A DNA stretch of 64,000 nt from assembly GCA_026210745.1 (NCBI GenBank), contig CP110632.1, positions 3,347,001 to 3,411,000 on the forward strand, in the 5' to 3' direction. How positions within the stretch are numbered: position 1 is the stretch's first letter; every line of letters begins with the position of its first letter. The notes beneath the pieces are model-generated. The model was not told the origin of the DNA and ran no database searches. It saw only the letters and a program-made list of their open reading frames with translations. This document shows positions 11,904 through 23,245 of the stretch, in pieces. This DNA is from Exobasidium rhododendri (lineage: Eukaryota; Basidiomycota; Exobasidiomycetes; Exobasidiales; Exobasidiaceae). Made by a program: the position numbers and the translations under genes.

Positions 11904-13129
11904 ATGCCACAGCACAAGTATGCTCTTCTCGACGGTGCCAATGATACGAAATATGGCAAAAGGAAGAGTAAGTTTGGGGAGTAGTTTGCGGTCTTTCAAG
12001 AAGGATAGCGTCTGACATTTTTGATCTGTCTCTTGCTTCACAATACTCTTGTCCAGCTTTCCTTTGTGTTGCAGTCACAATCGGTGCACTTTTCACAGCA
12101 TTATACTACTTTTTAGGGCCACTGTCTGATGAGCAGATTCGAATCGAGTGTAGGCAAAAGATCGGCCCTCGGAAAGTTCACGTCGTCTTGCCAGTATCCG
12201 ACACTTCGCCACGCTTTTGTCGATCCCTTTCCACTCTACTTATCCACGACTATGAGCCAGTGATAACGAATTGGAAAGGCAAGAGCGATCACAGTGCAAA
12301 GATCTTCAAGTTGCTTGAGTACTTGGAAAAACACACTACAGCATTGAATGAGAAGCGACTTGATCTACCTCCTCAATGTGAAGAAGAGCGTGGAGACATT
12401 GTTATCACGATAGACGCTTACGACGTCTTTACCCAACGACCTATCGATACCGTCTTATCGAAATTCCATGACACCCAGGAACGAATCGTCTTCTCGGCTG
12501 AAAAGGGCTGTCATCCTCTCGGCGAGGACTGGTGTTCGCAGGTCTCCGATGGGCCTCTACCAGCTAATTTCTATGGACCTCAAACTGACAAAGCTGACAA
12601 TTTACCTCTTGGTCGAGCTCGATATCTCAATTCTGGCTTTGTGATTGGATATGCTAGAGATCTACACACACTATACCTGGAAGCAGCCGATCAAGCAAAG
12701 ATTCGCGAAGGACAATTCATTGCCGATCAGTCCATATTTGGGCCAATCTTTACCTCAAGAAGACATAACATGACGCTGGACTATCTGGGAGCGATGGCTA
12801 CTCCCACCTTCTTCTTTGAACTGGAAGTCGGCTTTGAGCCAACACCAGCAGCACTGCAAGCACCAGACCGTCGCTTTTTTGAGGGCGAAATCATGTGGAA
12901 TCAATTCAATAGAGTGACAAATCAATTTCCAACCTTCGTCCACTATAACGGGCCCAAAAGCTGGATGGATGACGATTGGAAAAAGACTTGGTGGGGAGGG
13001 GGCCAAGGGAAGCCCATCATGAAAAGGATCGACGACTACTTGAAGCAGAACATTTCGATTGCTCTTGACAGTGGAGGATCACTTGCCTTTCGAGATCTGT
13101 GCCCTGAGTCGTGGCAAGTCCCACAGTAG
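11904..13129 (+). CDS. Type II membrane glycosyltransferase, PLOD/GT25-like
   Basis: Probable Golgi or ER glycosyltransferase. Exons 11904-11967 and 12075-13129 give 372 aa: a short basic cytosolic tail (KYGKRK), one membrane anchor (ITIGALFTALYYFL, split by the intron), then a lumenal domain. The domain resembles the glycosyltransferase domain of lysyl hydroxylases (PLOD): DIVITIDAYDVF corresponds to the metal/sugar site, RIVFSAEKGCHP to FSAE.FCWP, and RYLNSGFVIGYA to RFLNSGGFIGFA. Later come DQSIFGPIF and FVHYNGPKSW. There is no hydroxylase domain, so collagen modification is not implied. Acceptor and substrate are unknown. Confidence 0.75.
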
Positions 13130-13655
13130 AGGGCTCATGCTGCTCATAGAAGATGGAGATTGGCGCTCGCAGCCTTTCACTTCTGACCTGTACAATAAAA
13201 TATTCTCGCCAGCTTGTACACTACTTTAGAACAATCATTAGACGCAAAGAATACCCGTCCAATTGCTATTCCTCACCGCGCAAGCTCCGACATGTGTGCT
13301 GCTCTTTGTTACTTCACAGGTAGGCCATCGCTTTCCGGCGGCACAATCTTGCATGATGGCCCACCTCCTCATACACACGGCACAGCTACGTATACAGCTC
13401 CTTTCGACTTGTGATAAGTACCGACACGATGGTGCCTTTGTCGGCGATCATTCTCTACTAATTCTATCTAATTTATCATTGCTGCTTTGAATGCCAACGA
13501 AAGGAGTGAGAACAACAAGTGAGAATGCAGTCAGTATATGTTGAGTGAAGAAATAAAAGGCACAGTGTTTGAATACAATGACGAGGAGAGATAAAATTCT
13601 GGGATCATCATGCAGCCGCCACTCCTCTCGTAGTTGGTGTGTGCTGCGTTGTTTG
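13130..13655. other. Convergent intergenic region
   Basis: 526 bp holding the 3' ends of the glycosyltransferase (+) and the membrane protein (-). AATAAA-like motifs lie near 13195 (plus strand). No gene seen. Confidence 0.5.
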
Positions 13656-15498
13656 CTACCGCTGACCTTCTTCTCCCATCCGCGCATGTGCTTGCTGCTG
13701 TGAACTAGTCCATTGGCCATATGTTGGTGGCAGCTCTTCGACATCGGGAGCGTCGCGTAGTAGGGGCCCACCATCTTCATGTTGTAGTAGACGACGTGAC
13801 GAATTGGTCACTTCTCCCTCGTCATCGCCCTCAAGCAAACTTGCCTTGCTAGGCAACGGTGGTGCTTGGGTATTGTTCCGCCTCGAAGCGGTGCTCGTAT
13901 CGTTTCTGGTGCGCAGGACATAAGATCCATTGTGTTGTGAGGCTCTATTGCTGTTGCCATTGCTGCTTAGCATGGAGCCGTGTGACTGAGAGCTCAAATA
14001 GTCGGTCTCACTGCCTCTAGGATGGTATTGTGTGGATGCCATCGAAGGAGCAAGGTAGTTGGAGGCCGCGGTAGGAGGGTAGCGAGTGGCCGAAGGGCTG
14101 TACTGGCTTTCAGTGTTGCTAAAAGTTGTGTTCATGCTTGATGGTCTCGGACTGCCGTCGCCCGCCCCCATCAAGTTTTGAGAAGAATCGTTGTGCATAT
14201 TCATGACTTCACTCGTTGTATCGCCTGGCGAATGTGGTGCAGTAGACTGGTAGGTGAAGGGCGATACGTGGTACGTCTGCGAGACGCCTCCTCGCCCATT
14301 TCGAAAACCTGCGCCTCCCATATGATGGTCATCATCATCGTCACCTCCTAAGTCGACAAATTGAGGCGCCTCTTTCCGAGCGGCTTCAATTTGTCTCTTC
14401 TGCCTTCGACGATAGATGAGAAAAATAGCCACCAGGAATAGGATAGCGCCCACTCCAATAACGGCTCCTATGATGCCCCCAACAAGCGGTCCAGCTGAGA
14501 CAGGCAAAGGGAGGAAATTCCATCAGTATGTCACGCTGGAGCTTCTACGGCAAGCTTCATTTTCGCTCGCACTCACTGCTGCTCTTTCCATCATCATTGT
14601 TGTCTCCGGTCGTTGTATTTCCTGATCCAGTAGTCGAAGAAGAAGAAGAGTTTGTGGTGACACTAGCCGGATCAATTGCCCCTGCTAGATTTTGGAAACT
14701 GGCTGTCGTTGATCCCTCTGGCATCTTTCTATCAGTGATTTCATTTGCGAGGTTGTACGACGATGCTAGGCAAGAGGTATTGCTCGAAGCTGCTACCGTA
14801 TAGACAGCGCTCCCGCCTCCTGAACCCCCACCAGTGGCATCGGATAAGAATTGGTATACTTGCGTACCACTGGCGAACGGTACCGGAGAAGTGTAGATGA
14901 AGTACGAGGTGTTCATTGTCGCACTTTCAGGAATGGAGACTGAAACAGGGGCAGCACCTAGGGGCACCCAAGTTATTGAAAACGGACTAGTCCCTCTGAA
15001 TGGCGGCGAGACTGGATAGAATCGCACATTACCGCACTGTACTCGATCAGTCACCTGGCCAGATTGACTGTCACCAGCATACGTGAACGCCGCTGTTCCT
15101 GCCCAAGCTCCACAATCACTACTTGAATCTCCATCGGTGTGGATTGGAAGCACTAGACTGCTGTTTCCATTCCCTTGCGCATCAGAGATGCCGACGACGA
15201 AGCTTGGAAAGAACGAGGAGGGAGGGGGCAATCTGAACTGAAAGGTGATCTGATCTGCATTGGGCTGATACGTCGAAGGGATTGCAAAGGATTGAATAGT
15301 TCCTCCTACTGCCATGATATAGACGCTGTAAGGATATCCTTTGCTTGTCGGGGTCCAAGTGATATTCAAGGGTGCACATTGTCGAGGATAGCTGGTGGTG
15401 AAAGGCAAGCTGGCCTCGGCGGATATCGCCAAGAGCAACAATTGACTGAAGAGGAACAAAGTCAAGCTTGTCCATCTCCTTATTATGAACGGCGGCAT
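13656..15498 (-). CDS. Single-pass type I membrane protein, fungal-specific ectodomain
   Basis: Function unknown. Exons 14577-15498 and 13656-14494 give 586 aa. An N-terminal signal peptide (LTLFLFSQLLLLAISAEA) leads to an ectodomain with two similar beta-rich modules. Each has a Cys followed by an ITW motif (CAPLNITWTPTSKGYPYSVYI; CGNVRF...SPFSITWVPLGAAPVSVSI). Then come a Ser/Thr/Asn stalk with many N-glycosylation sequons, a membrane helix after Gly-rich GGIIGAVIGVGAILFLVAIF, a basic stop-transfer RRRQKRQ, and a Ser/Asn-rich cytosolic tail. The architecture recalls fungal surface sensors or Axl2/Skg6-like proteins, but I see no diagnostic match. The intron falls just before the membrane helix, so the stalk and anchor are on separate exons. 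Confidence 0.75.
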
Positions 15499-16541
15499 GA
15501 CTCAGAGGTCGAGACAGCGTGTCTTGGAGCCACAGCTAGAGCTAGCCCCTTCCGTCAAAGTCCCAATGCGAGAGACGATGTGCCGATGGCAGATAGCAGG
15601 GGGATGGCCTCACTCCGCCGCCTCTTTCTGATCTTTGTGTGGTGGGGATGCAGCTATCAGGCGAGTTGTGAGGCCGAAGAAGCGAAAAGTATAGGCATCA
15701 AAGGGCAAAGTTTTATCTCCAATGACCTCAGATCCAGAAAGAGTAAGTAGCTTCGACTCAGAAAGAGGAGAGGAAAGAGGCGCTTTGTATGGTAAGAGGA
15801 CAATCAGGGCAGAACGCGCCTCAGGTAGACGAGCCGTCGCCAATTAACACCCTGTCCTGTCACTTTGACCGATAGAATGATCTTAGCCTTTAATTTTCAA
15901 GCCAAAAAAGTGTGATCGGAATTCCGTCACTCACGGACGATCGCCCACGTGAGTGTGGCCCTTTCGATTCATGATGTTCGTGGTTGACATCTCTTCAGTG
16001 TGCATGACCAAAGGAAGATTCTCCTTCTTGATTCGAAACCTCTCAATGATGCTAAAGAACTTGCAAAGACTCGCACTGAATCTTGACACTTCCTCGACAC
16101 GGGCTTGCAGAGTAGAAGGGGGGGAGGATAGTTGACAAATAGCAATGATTTACCTCCCCCTCCTCGCCATTTCGGGCACAGATAAAGATTTCAATGAAAT
16201 GCTTCTTTTCTTATTGGACGTGCCTGAAGGGGTGGGCAATTTAAAATTCGTGCCATCCCAATCTTCTAATCTAAAGCACAGAATTTCATATCATTCGCAC
16301 CTTAGAATCTGGGCCCTTGACTAACGCTGTACTCCGCGAGCGGCAGTCTAGCACGACTGTGTGAAGTTTCTCTCTTCCCCATCGATCGCACTGGGCCCTT
16401 TCCTTTTATATTGCTGGTCAGTATACTCAGCCGGGGAAGCGAATCTAGACGACTTTAGCGAGAGAGAATCTCTCATAAAATCTCACTAGATTCAGTGAGG
16501 CAGATTTGTCTCGCTCCAGAAGCCCCATCATTCCCCCCACA
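15499..16541. other. Long divergent intergenic region with a palindrome
   Basis: 1043 bp between the membrane protein (-) and the permease (+). It includes an inverted repeat at 15928-15955 and several AT-rich stretches. The open frame at 15175-15750 (+) mostly overlaps the antisense gene and has no supporting features. Confidence 0.5.
15928..15955. repeat. 8-bp perfect inverted repeat with E-box
   Basis: CACTCACG and CGTGAGTG arms are separated by 12 nt. The right arm overlaps CACGTG (15946-15951), the core site for bHLH factors. It lies about 590 bp before the permease start, so a role as an operator is possible but unproven. Confidence 0.4.
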
Positions 16542-18062
16542 ATGGCGAAACAGGATAACTTCAGTGATGTTGAATCGTCGCTGCATCGATCGCCCTCGAC
16601 GAAGCTTCTATTTCGAGCCGACATACTGCTCATGCCACTCTTGACGATCGCTTTTGGCCTGCAATATCTCGACAAGGCGACATTAGGATCATCCACTCTC
16701 TTTGGTATCTTGAAAGATCTCGACTTGGTCGGCAATCGGTATGCGCAAGCCAATGCATGTTTTTACTATGGTTACCTCCTTGCTGCCATTCCAATGAGTA
16801 TCCTCGTACAACGCTGGAAGGGAAAATTGCACCTGTTCTTGGGATCAATGATCGTGCTGTGGGGTGCAATCCTGATGCTGACGTGCGTGGTGGAGAGCTG
16901 GAGAGGTCTCTACGCTCAGAGATTCTTTCTTGGATTCGTGGAAAGCGCTGTTTCACCTGGATTCGTTGCTCTGACAAGACAGTGGTACACGAAGCGTGAG
17001 CAACCGATTCGACTAGGCATTTGGTATTCTGCCACTGGTCTGTTCAGCATCGTCAGTGGATTGATGTACCACTCTCTAGGCAGTAAGAAGACTTCTCTAG
17101 CGACGTGGAAGCTCATCTTCCTCGTCCCAGGGAGCATGACTATCGTGTTTGGTTTCTTGCTTATTCTTTTACTACCGCCTACTCCACTGAGCAAGCCAAT
17201 CTTGTCAATTCCCTACTACAATCGCTTCAATCAAGAAGAAAGGGAGGAATTAGATGCAAAAGTTCGCTTGAACATGACTGGCAATGAACGCCAGGGTAGC
17301 AATTGGGATTGGAATCAAGCAAAAGAGGCAGCAATGGACATCAAGATCTGGATCTTCTTCTTGATGGCCACGGCTATCTACGTCGTGAATGGTGGCGTGA
17401 CTGTGTTCGGACCCATCCTTGTCAAGAGAATCGGGTATACTTCTCTACGTGCTACTATACTTCTCACGCCCGGTGGAGCAACGACTGCCATCTCCATCTA
17501 CTTTTTCACCTTGCTCGCTTCGGTTCGTCAATTGGGCATCTGTCGCTTGCCTTTCCACAGAACGGTCCTGTTGGTGACTAGTTGCTTTCCGGTCATCATT
17601 GGTGCGGCCATGTGCTGGAAGGGTGATTGGAGCAACAAGGCGATTCCTTTGGCAGGCTACTATCTGATACCGACATTCGGAACCCCTTTTGTGCTCCTTC
17701 TTGGCATGAACACAGCGAACATAGCTGGAAGCACAAAACAAGCTTGCGCATCCGCCGCCATCTTTATCGGCTACAATTGTGGGAACATCGCTTCAGGCTA
17801 CATTCTCCGTACCACCGAAGCAGCTCATCATTACCCTACCACTTTCAAGATCATCATCGGAGTCATGTGCGCGACGATTGCATTGGCTTTCCTCTTGGCC
17901 GTCGTTATGACGATGGAGAATAGGAAAAGAGATCGCTCACAGATCAACGACGATTCCAGCTTGGACAATGACAAGAACTTCAGGAAAGGAGGAAGCGAAG
18001 TAAGCGATGACGTGTTAGACAGGACAGACGGTCTCAATCCTCACTTCCGATACCTCTGTTAA
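16542..18062 (+). CDS. MFS permease, Dal5/allantoate (anion:cation symporter) family
   Basis: Proton-coupled plasma-membrane importer of small organic anions (allantoate, ureidosuccinate, nicotinate, pantothenate and similar). Single exon, 506 aa, with 12 predicted membrane segments. The first ATG is at 16542. Family marks: RADILLMPLLTIAFGLQYLDKATLG in helix 1, FYYGYLLAAIPMSILVQRWK between helices 2 and 3, RFFLGFVESAVSPGF in helix 4, a long loop after helix 6 (RFNQEEREELDAKVR), and NIAGSTKQACASAAIFIGYNCGNI in the second half. The charged tail is Ser/Asp-rich. The substrate cannot be told from sequence. The stop is 164 bp from the convergent ATPase stop. Confidence 0.88.
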   Translation: MAKQDNFSDVESSLHRSPSTKLLFRADILLMPLLTIAFGLQYLDKATLGSSTLFGILKDLDLVGNRYAQANACFYYGYLLAAIPMSILVQRWKGKLHLFLGSMIVLWGAILMLTCVVESWRGLYAQRFFLGFVESAVSPGFVALTRQWYTKREQPIRLGIWYSATGLFSIVSGLMYHSLGSKKTSLATWKLIFLVPGSMTIVFGFLLILLLPPTPLSKPILSIPYYNRFNQEEREELDAKVRLNMTGNERQGSNWDWNQAKEAAMDIKIWIFFLMATAIYVVNGGVTVFGPILVKRIGYTSLRATILLTPGGATTAISIYFFTLLASVRQLGICRLPFHRTVLLVTSCFPVIIGAAMCWKGDWSNKAIPLAGYYLIPTFGTPFVLLLGMNTANIAGSTKQACASAAIFIGYNCGNIASGYILRTTEAAHHYPTTFKIIIGVMCATIALAFLLAVVMTMENRKRDRSQINDDSSLDNDKNFRKGGSEVSDDVLDRTDGLNPHFRYLC

Positions 18063-18226
18063 TGAGACTAGCACTCAGACAGAAGAATTGTAGTGATGTA
18101 ATGTCTTTTTCCTTTTAAAATTACAAGAGACAGTCGTCGTATATATTTTCTTACATTGATATTCTTGAAGTATGGCAGGGTGAAGGGGACTAGAGGGTAT
18201 GAGAAATGTAGTAGTAGAGCGATTGA

Positions 18227-21200
18227 TCACCACGCAATCTTGGCTACAATCGACTTTGGATACGTTCGGACGATCAACTTGCGAAGCTCATCGAATGATA
18301 GTAAAACGATTCCGAATGCGACGGGGAGGAAAAAGTACTCCACGGGTATGCCTCTGGTCAAGAAGACCCTTTGAATGGCTGGAACATAGCTGAAAAAGAT
18401 GGCAAAGGAGAACGAAGCAATGATCGCAGGAATGATGTAGAGATTCCTTGCCTTTCCCCAATAAGGCCATTGTTGAAAGAGAGACAGCCTTCTCGTTCGC
18501 AAGCTGTGTAGATCAAAGTATTGCATGATGATCAGATTGAAGAAATAGATGGCGTTGGCTTCGTAGAGTACTTGGTTGAAGTAGTCTGGTCGTGTAGTTT
18601 GAACGACTCCTTCACCGTACGTGAGCCACATGTCGCTGAAGGGGATCCCTCTTCTTTCCATGTACCAGAACGTCATGGCACAAGAAGTGACAGTCAAGGG
18701 GATTCCAACAAAAGCATAAGCATGACCGAGTAGCTGTATATTTGCCAGTCTGTCCGTCTTTGTGTTTCTTGGTTTCCGTAGCAAGACGTCGCTTTCCGGT
18801 TCTTCTTGAATGAGAGAGAGGGAAGGGAATAAATCCGTCAAGACACAGATCAAGATCATCTGAATGTTCGAGAGCGCTTGGGGGAGACCAAAGAAGAACG
18901 ATAGCAGCACGGCCCATAGTTCACTGAACGTTCCAGCTGGTAACAAGTACGCCACCGTCTTCTTCAGATTGTCAAAGCAGAGTCGTCCATATAGTAAGGC
19001 GTCGACAAAAGCAGAGAAGGACTCCAGCAAGACCATGTCCGCCGCTTCAATGGCTACTTCACTTGCTCCTGGCCCGCCCATTGCGATTCCACAGTCGGCT
19101 TGTTTCAGAGCGGGTGCGTCATTCACACCATCACCGGTCATGGCTACGACACCATCACGTTGCTGGAACTCCTTGACGATTCGCAGTTTCTGGTCCGGTG
19201 TTGTACGACTGAAGACGATCTCGTCGAAATTACAGACCTGTTCCCAGTCATGAGGTTGCAACTTCTGAATATCAGTACCGGTCAAGCTCAAAGCTCGTTG
19301 AGGTCTGGAATCGTTATCGTCCAAGAACCAATACTTTGGTAGACATAGTTTTCCACTGCAGATGTCTTCAAATGTCATGACCTCTTCCGACGTGATGATT
19401 CCACACTGCCTTGCGATTGCGACTGCCGTTGCCTGGAAATCACCGGTGACCATAAAAAATCGACTTCCTGCTCTTCGAACAGTCTTGACTACGCTAGGGA
19501 TCTCGGGTCGCGGCGGGTCGATAATGCCAACAAGTCCGACAATGGTGAGCTGTTGAATGCAGTCGATCAATTGACTTTCCGCGAGTGTCGATGCGTCGCC
19601 GTCTCCCAATTCCTTCTTGTTGATGACCCTTCTCGCAAGTAGCAAGACACGCTGTCCCTTGCTGGCCCATTCGTTTTGCAGTTGTGCAAGATACTCAAGC
19701 CTTTGCGAAGTCAGGGGCAATTCTTGGCCGCTTGCATCCACAGTCATGGTGCATCGGCTCATCAAGACGTCTGGCGCTCCCTTGACTAGTGCCAGGTATT
19801 GGTCCTCTGCGTGGAAAACGGTGGAAGCAGGGAGGGCTCGCTTCACACTTTCGTCATCTAGGGTCTCCATCAGTCGAATGGCAAATTTGTTCTTGGAGTT
19901 GAATGCCAACTGTTGAACAGTCTCCCAGCCTTGTTTGCTTGCTTCCACTCCCACCGACTGCTCGGCAAAGCGCAGAATAGCCGTGTCTGTAGCGTCACCG
20001 AAAATGTTCTGCTGCTCCGTTGGCAGGTGTAGCGTTGCTTGATCAAACTTTGCTGCATTACACACCGCGGCCACCCAAGCGAGTTGCGAGAAAGCATGGC
20101 CGATCGGAGTAGACATGGCAATGTGATTTACCACCTCTGACATTTCGTCTTCCTTGAAGCCGTGGATGGCGCAATTTCCGACAAACATCTTGTTCTGCGT
20201 CAACGTACCAGTCTTGTCCGAGCAGACTACATTGACCGCACCCAGTGTCTCCACGATGGACAGCGACTTTACCAGAACCTTTGCCTTCCTCATTTTTGCT
20301 GCGACGACTGTGAGTGATAGAGACACGGCACAAGGGAGTCCTTCGGGAATGAAAGAGACCAGAATCGAAACGACATTTACCAAGAGCGCAGACACACTCA
20401 TGAAATTGCGATGTTTTGGTCGAAGGAAGGCAGCCCAAATGATGATGCAAATGATGGAGATTCCTGCTGCCAGCGATGCAATCGTGATGACGAACCAGGA
20501 TATTTCCTTCTCCAACGTCGTCTTTTCCGTCTTGGGTGCAGATGAGGTCTTGGCCAATCGACCAAAGACGGAAGCATCGCCGGTCGCAACGACGATGGCC
20601 AGACCGTCTCCTGCAACGCATTTGGTACCTGCCAGCAGAATGTTTCTAGATTCCAAGAAGTTTTCTTCGGTCATCTCCAGCGTGGCAGCGATTGCGTCAC
20701 TTTCTCCCGTCAATGAACTTCGATCAAACTTGAGCTCCGATTCGATTTGAATGGTCCGGCAATCAGCTGCCATCTTGGCGCCCATTTTGCAGTTGATGAT
20801 GTCTCCACGAACAACATCGACAGCTGGAATGATTTGTATCGTACCGTTCCGAAGGACAGGCACATCACTTGGCAACATCCCCCGAACACTTTCCATGACT
20901 CGAGAGGTAGTAAAGTCTTGCCAGGCATTGAATAATGCTGTGATGGCGACAACGACGAATAAGATAACGCCCAATGCCAAGTTGGAAGCTTGCTTAGGTT
21001 CGCCGATCCGCCATGCAATAAAGCAAACAATGGCTGCACCAGTCAACAGCGAGCCAAACCCGCCAAAGACATACTTGAAGAGCTTGCTCAACCATCGATT
21101 GGGTGGTTTAGACATGACGTTGGGACCATCTCGATCGAGTCTTCGTTTGGCTTGGGCGGTGTCGAGTCCATTCGACTGATTCACACCGAGTCTCGTCAGC

Positions 21201-21684
21201 GTTTCCTCGACAGTCAGCCTGTGCCAATCGAGGTCTGCAATGTCTGCGGAGGGGAAAAAGAAGGGTGAGCAAGGAGTGTCGGTGAAGGGTAAGCGAAACC
21301 GTGGAAAGTGTATTTATTCCAATTATTCTCCCCCTGATACGCACCTCTCAATTGCTTTTTCTTCTTGTTACTCTTCTTCGTGCCGTCAGCAAGACCACCT
21401 TGGCTCAATTGTATGGACAGCGTCTTGAAGTCACCGATGACTTTGTTCTTCTGTTCAAACCTTGGTCTCTCCAATGTAAGGGTGCGTGGCAACCCTATTC
21501 CTGCACTTGCTACCGCTTTACGATTCGCCGCTTCTTCTTCCTCATTATATCGGACTGTTTCTGTGCGGGGGAAGTGATCGTGTTCGCCTGCATCTACCTT
21601 TTCACCCTTTTCCATATCGATCGAGTCGGCAGAGTCTTCGGTCGACTCTGCTCCAGATCCGCCGATGTGTAGTGGTGCGACCAT
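18227..21684 (-). CDS. P-type ATPase, Na,K/H,K-like (type IIC) alpha subunit
   Basis: Ion pump of the plasma membrane or an internal membrane. Exons 21345-21684 and 18227-21243 give 1118 aa. The join gives DLDWHRLTVEETLTRLGV, the Na,K-ATPase N-terminal pattern. Motifs: SSLTGESDA (actuator loop, about residue 290), FIPEGLPCAVSLSL in M4, the phosphorylation site CSDKTGTLTQNKM (about 455), KGAPDVLMSRC, and MTGDGVNDAPALKQADCGIAMG (about 815). M6 ends TDLFPSLSLIQEEPESDVLLRKPR, closely parallel to Na,K-ATPase. The first M6 acidic site (Na,K-ATPase D804) appears to be Cys here while the second (D808) is kept. Alternatives are fungal ACU or ENA alkali-cation ATPases. The overall pattern favours IIC. 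No beta-subunit gene is seen nearby. Confidence 0.85.
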
Positions 21685-21946
21685 CTCTATACTCTTTACG
21701 GACGAACGGGATGGGGGGGGGGGTCAAGTGCAAGGTCGAGGAAAGGTGTTCTATGGGAGCACTACGCTGAGACAGGGAGGAGGAGGAGGAGGAGGGTGTG
21801 AGATGGCTGGTAAATTCTATCTGGGTAGAATCAAAACAGCGCAACGAAAAGAGGGAGGAAGGATGTGTCTTAAGTACCTTCCGGCCTCCTTCCCATTCCT
21901 TCTCCTTTGACTGTTTCAGAACGGCCTTATCTATGCGAGCTCTTTC

Positions 21947-21950
<4 letters not shown>

Positions 21951-21984
<34 letters not shown>
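21951..21984. repeat. (CT)17 microsatellite
   Basis: 34 nt of perfect CT, continuing imperfectly to about 22002. It lies about 270 bp upstream of the ATPase start. Confidence 0.95.
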
Positions 21985-21988
<4 letters not shown>

Positions 21989-22504
21989 TCTCTCTCTCCG
22001 CTTTCCTCTCTGTACCTAATTATTCTTCTCTCTTCTTTCTGCTGAGGTACCTTGCACTAAACGGCGTCAAAGGTGCATGTGTCTATATGCCTATCTCACG
22101 CATCGGAATTGAGTTCTAGATCCTACTCCTTTGCCCCGCCTCACATCTGTGCAGAATGTATCGACTTCATCACACCCTCTGCCCTTGACTTGTATTTCGC
22201 TTTCATCACCCTTTGCCCTGCTTGATTCTAGGCTCCTCCAAGCGTCAAGAGGTAGGGGCAGCCGAACTGAATAAATTTTCGTGGGCATCGAAAGAAAATA
22301 AAAGCAGAGGCATGGGAATTGGATTCGTCTTCAGACAGGCCCGGATTGGTTTCGAACCGCTAATAGAGTCTGTCAGGTCATTCATTGGCAAGCGCCTATT
22401 TTGTACGCGAAGTGGATGCCCTAAGAAACCAATTTGACTTGCGTCTAGGGTCGAGGGTGTGTTTGAAAACGAATTTATTTTAGGTACACTGTGGTTACTT
22501 TCCA

Positions 22505-22522
22505 CCCCCCCCCCCCCCCCCC
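22505..22522. repeat. Poly-C tract of 18
   Basis: Uninterrupted C run followed by GGTACC. Exact length is prone to sequencing or assembly error. Confidence 0.9.
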
Positions 22523-22636
22523 GGTACCGTCGTTGCACCTTTTTTTGCTCTTATTTTTGGCAAACATTGCCGCTAAACGGAGGGGTGAACATATCGCATA
22601 ATGACCCCTGGAAATCGTGGGCTTAGGGCGCGCGCG

Positions 22637-22654
22637 CACACACACACACACACA
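22637..22654. repeat. (CA)9 after a (CG)n run
   Basis: Alternating GC from about 22628 changes directly into nine CA units. This purine-pyrimidine alternation is able to adopt Z-DNA. Confidence 0.85.
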
Positions 22655-23245
22655 GCCTGTTAGATATTTAGCGTGACACCTTATGATTCTACGCATGTGT
22701 CGAGATCTGCAGCGACTTTTTCTCCTAGGCTTAAAGACACTATGGGGTGGGGCATCGCGTAGTATACATACGTAAAGTCAAGCCACTCATGCGAATTCGT
22801 TCTAAAATGAGCTTTCCGAGACAGGCTGAACGTTCCGAGGGGTCCGTTCGCGCGGGCGATTTTGGTATTCCCCCCTTAGAAAAATTAGTGAGTGCTCAAT
22901 TGCTACCTTTCAATTCCACGGCACGCATTCGATAAATGTGAGGCTTGATGGTCTGATTACCTGACGGACGACTCCCACGTCACGGAACTAGACCATGCGC
23001 GCCTTTGTGTGGATACGCGAATGGTCGAGGCAAAGTCAACGGCATCTGAATAAATTCTAAAAAAAAAACGCTTCAAGGACCCTTTGAGCGCTGAGAGCAC
23101 AACAACAACGAAAGGAAGCTATTCGCTGTGTCTAAGAACGTGAGGATGACGGTTCGGCCACGGCCGATGAAAAAGGAGAACAAAGAGAAGAGATGTAATG
23201 AAAATGTAATACAGCAAGAAAAGAGAGAGAAAGAAGGGGATCTGA

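Larger units (their letters stand above)
21685..23245. other. Repeat-rich intergenic region
   Basis: 1561 bp between the starts and ends of two minus-strand genes (ATPase promoter, EGT1 3' side). It holds (CT)17, an 18-base C tract and (CA)9 within 700 bp. No gene is supportable: open frames are short and repeat-derived. Confidence 0.6.

Noticed and set aside
22330-22450. tRNA-like B-box (GGTTCGAAACC on the minus strand)
   Set aside because: The T-arm would have two mismatches in five pairs, and no A-box or acceptor stem can be formed.
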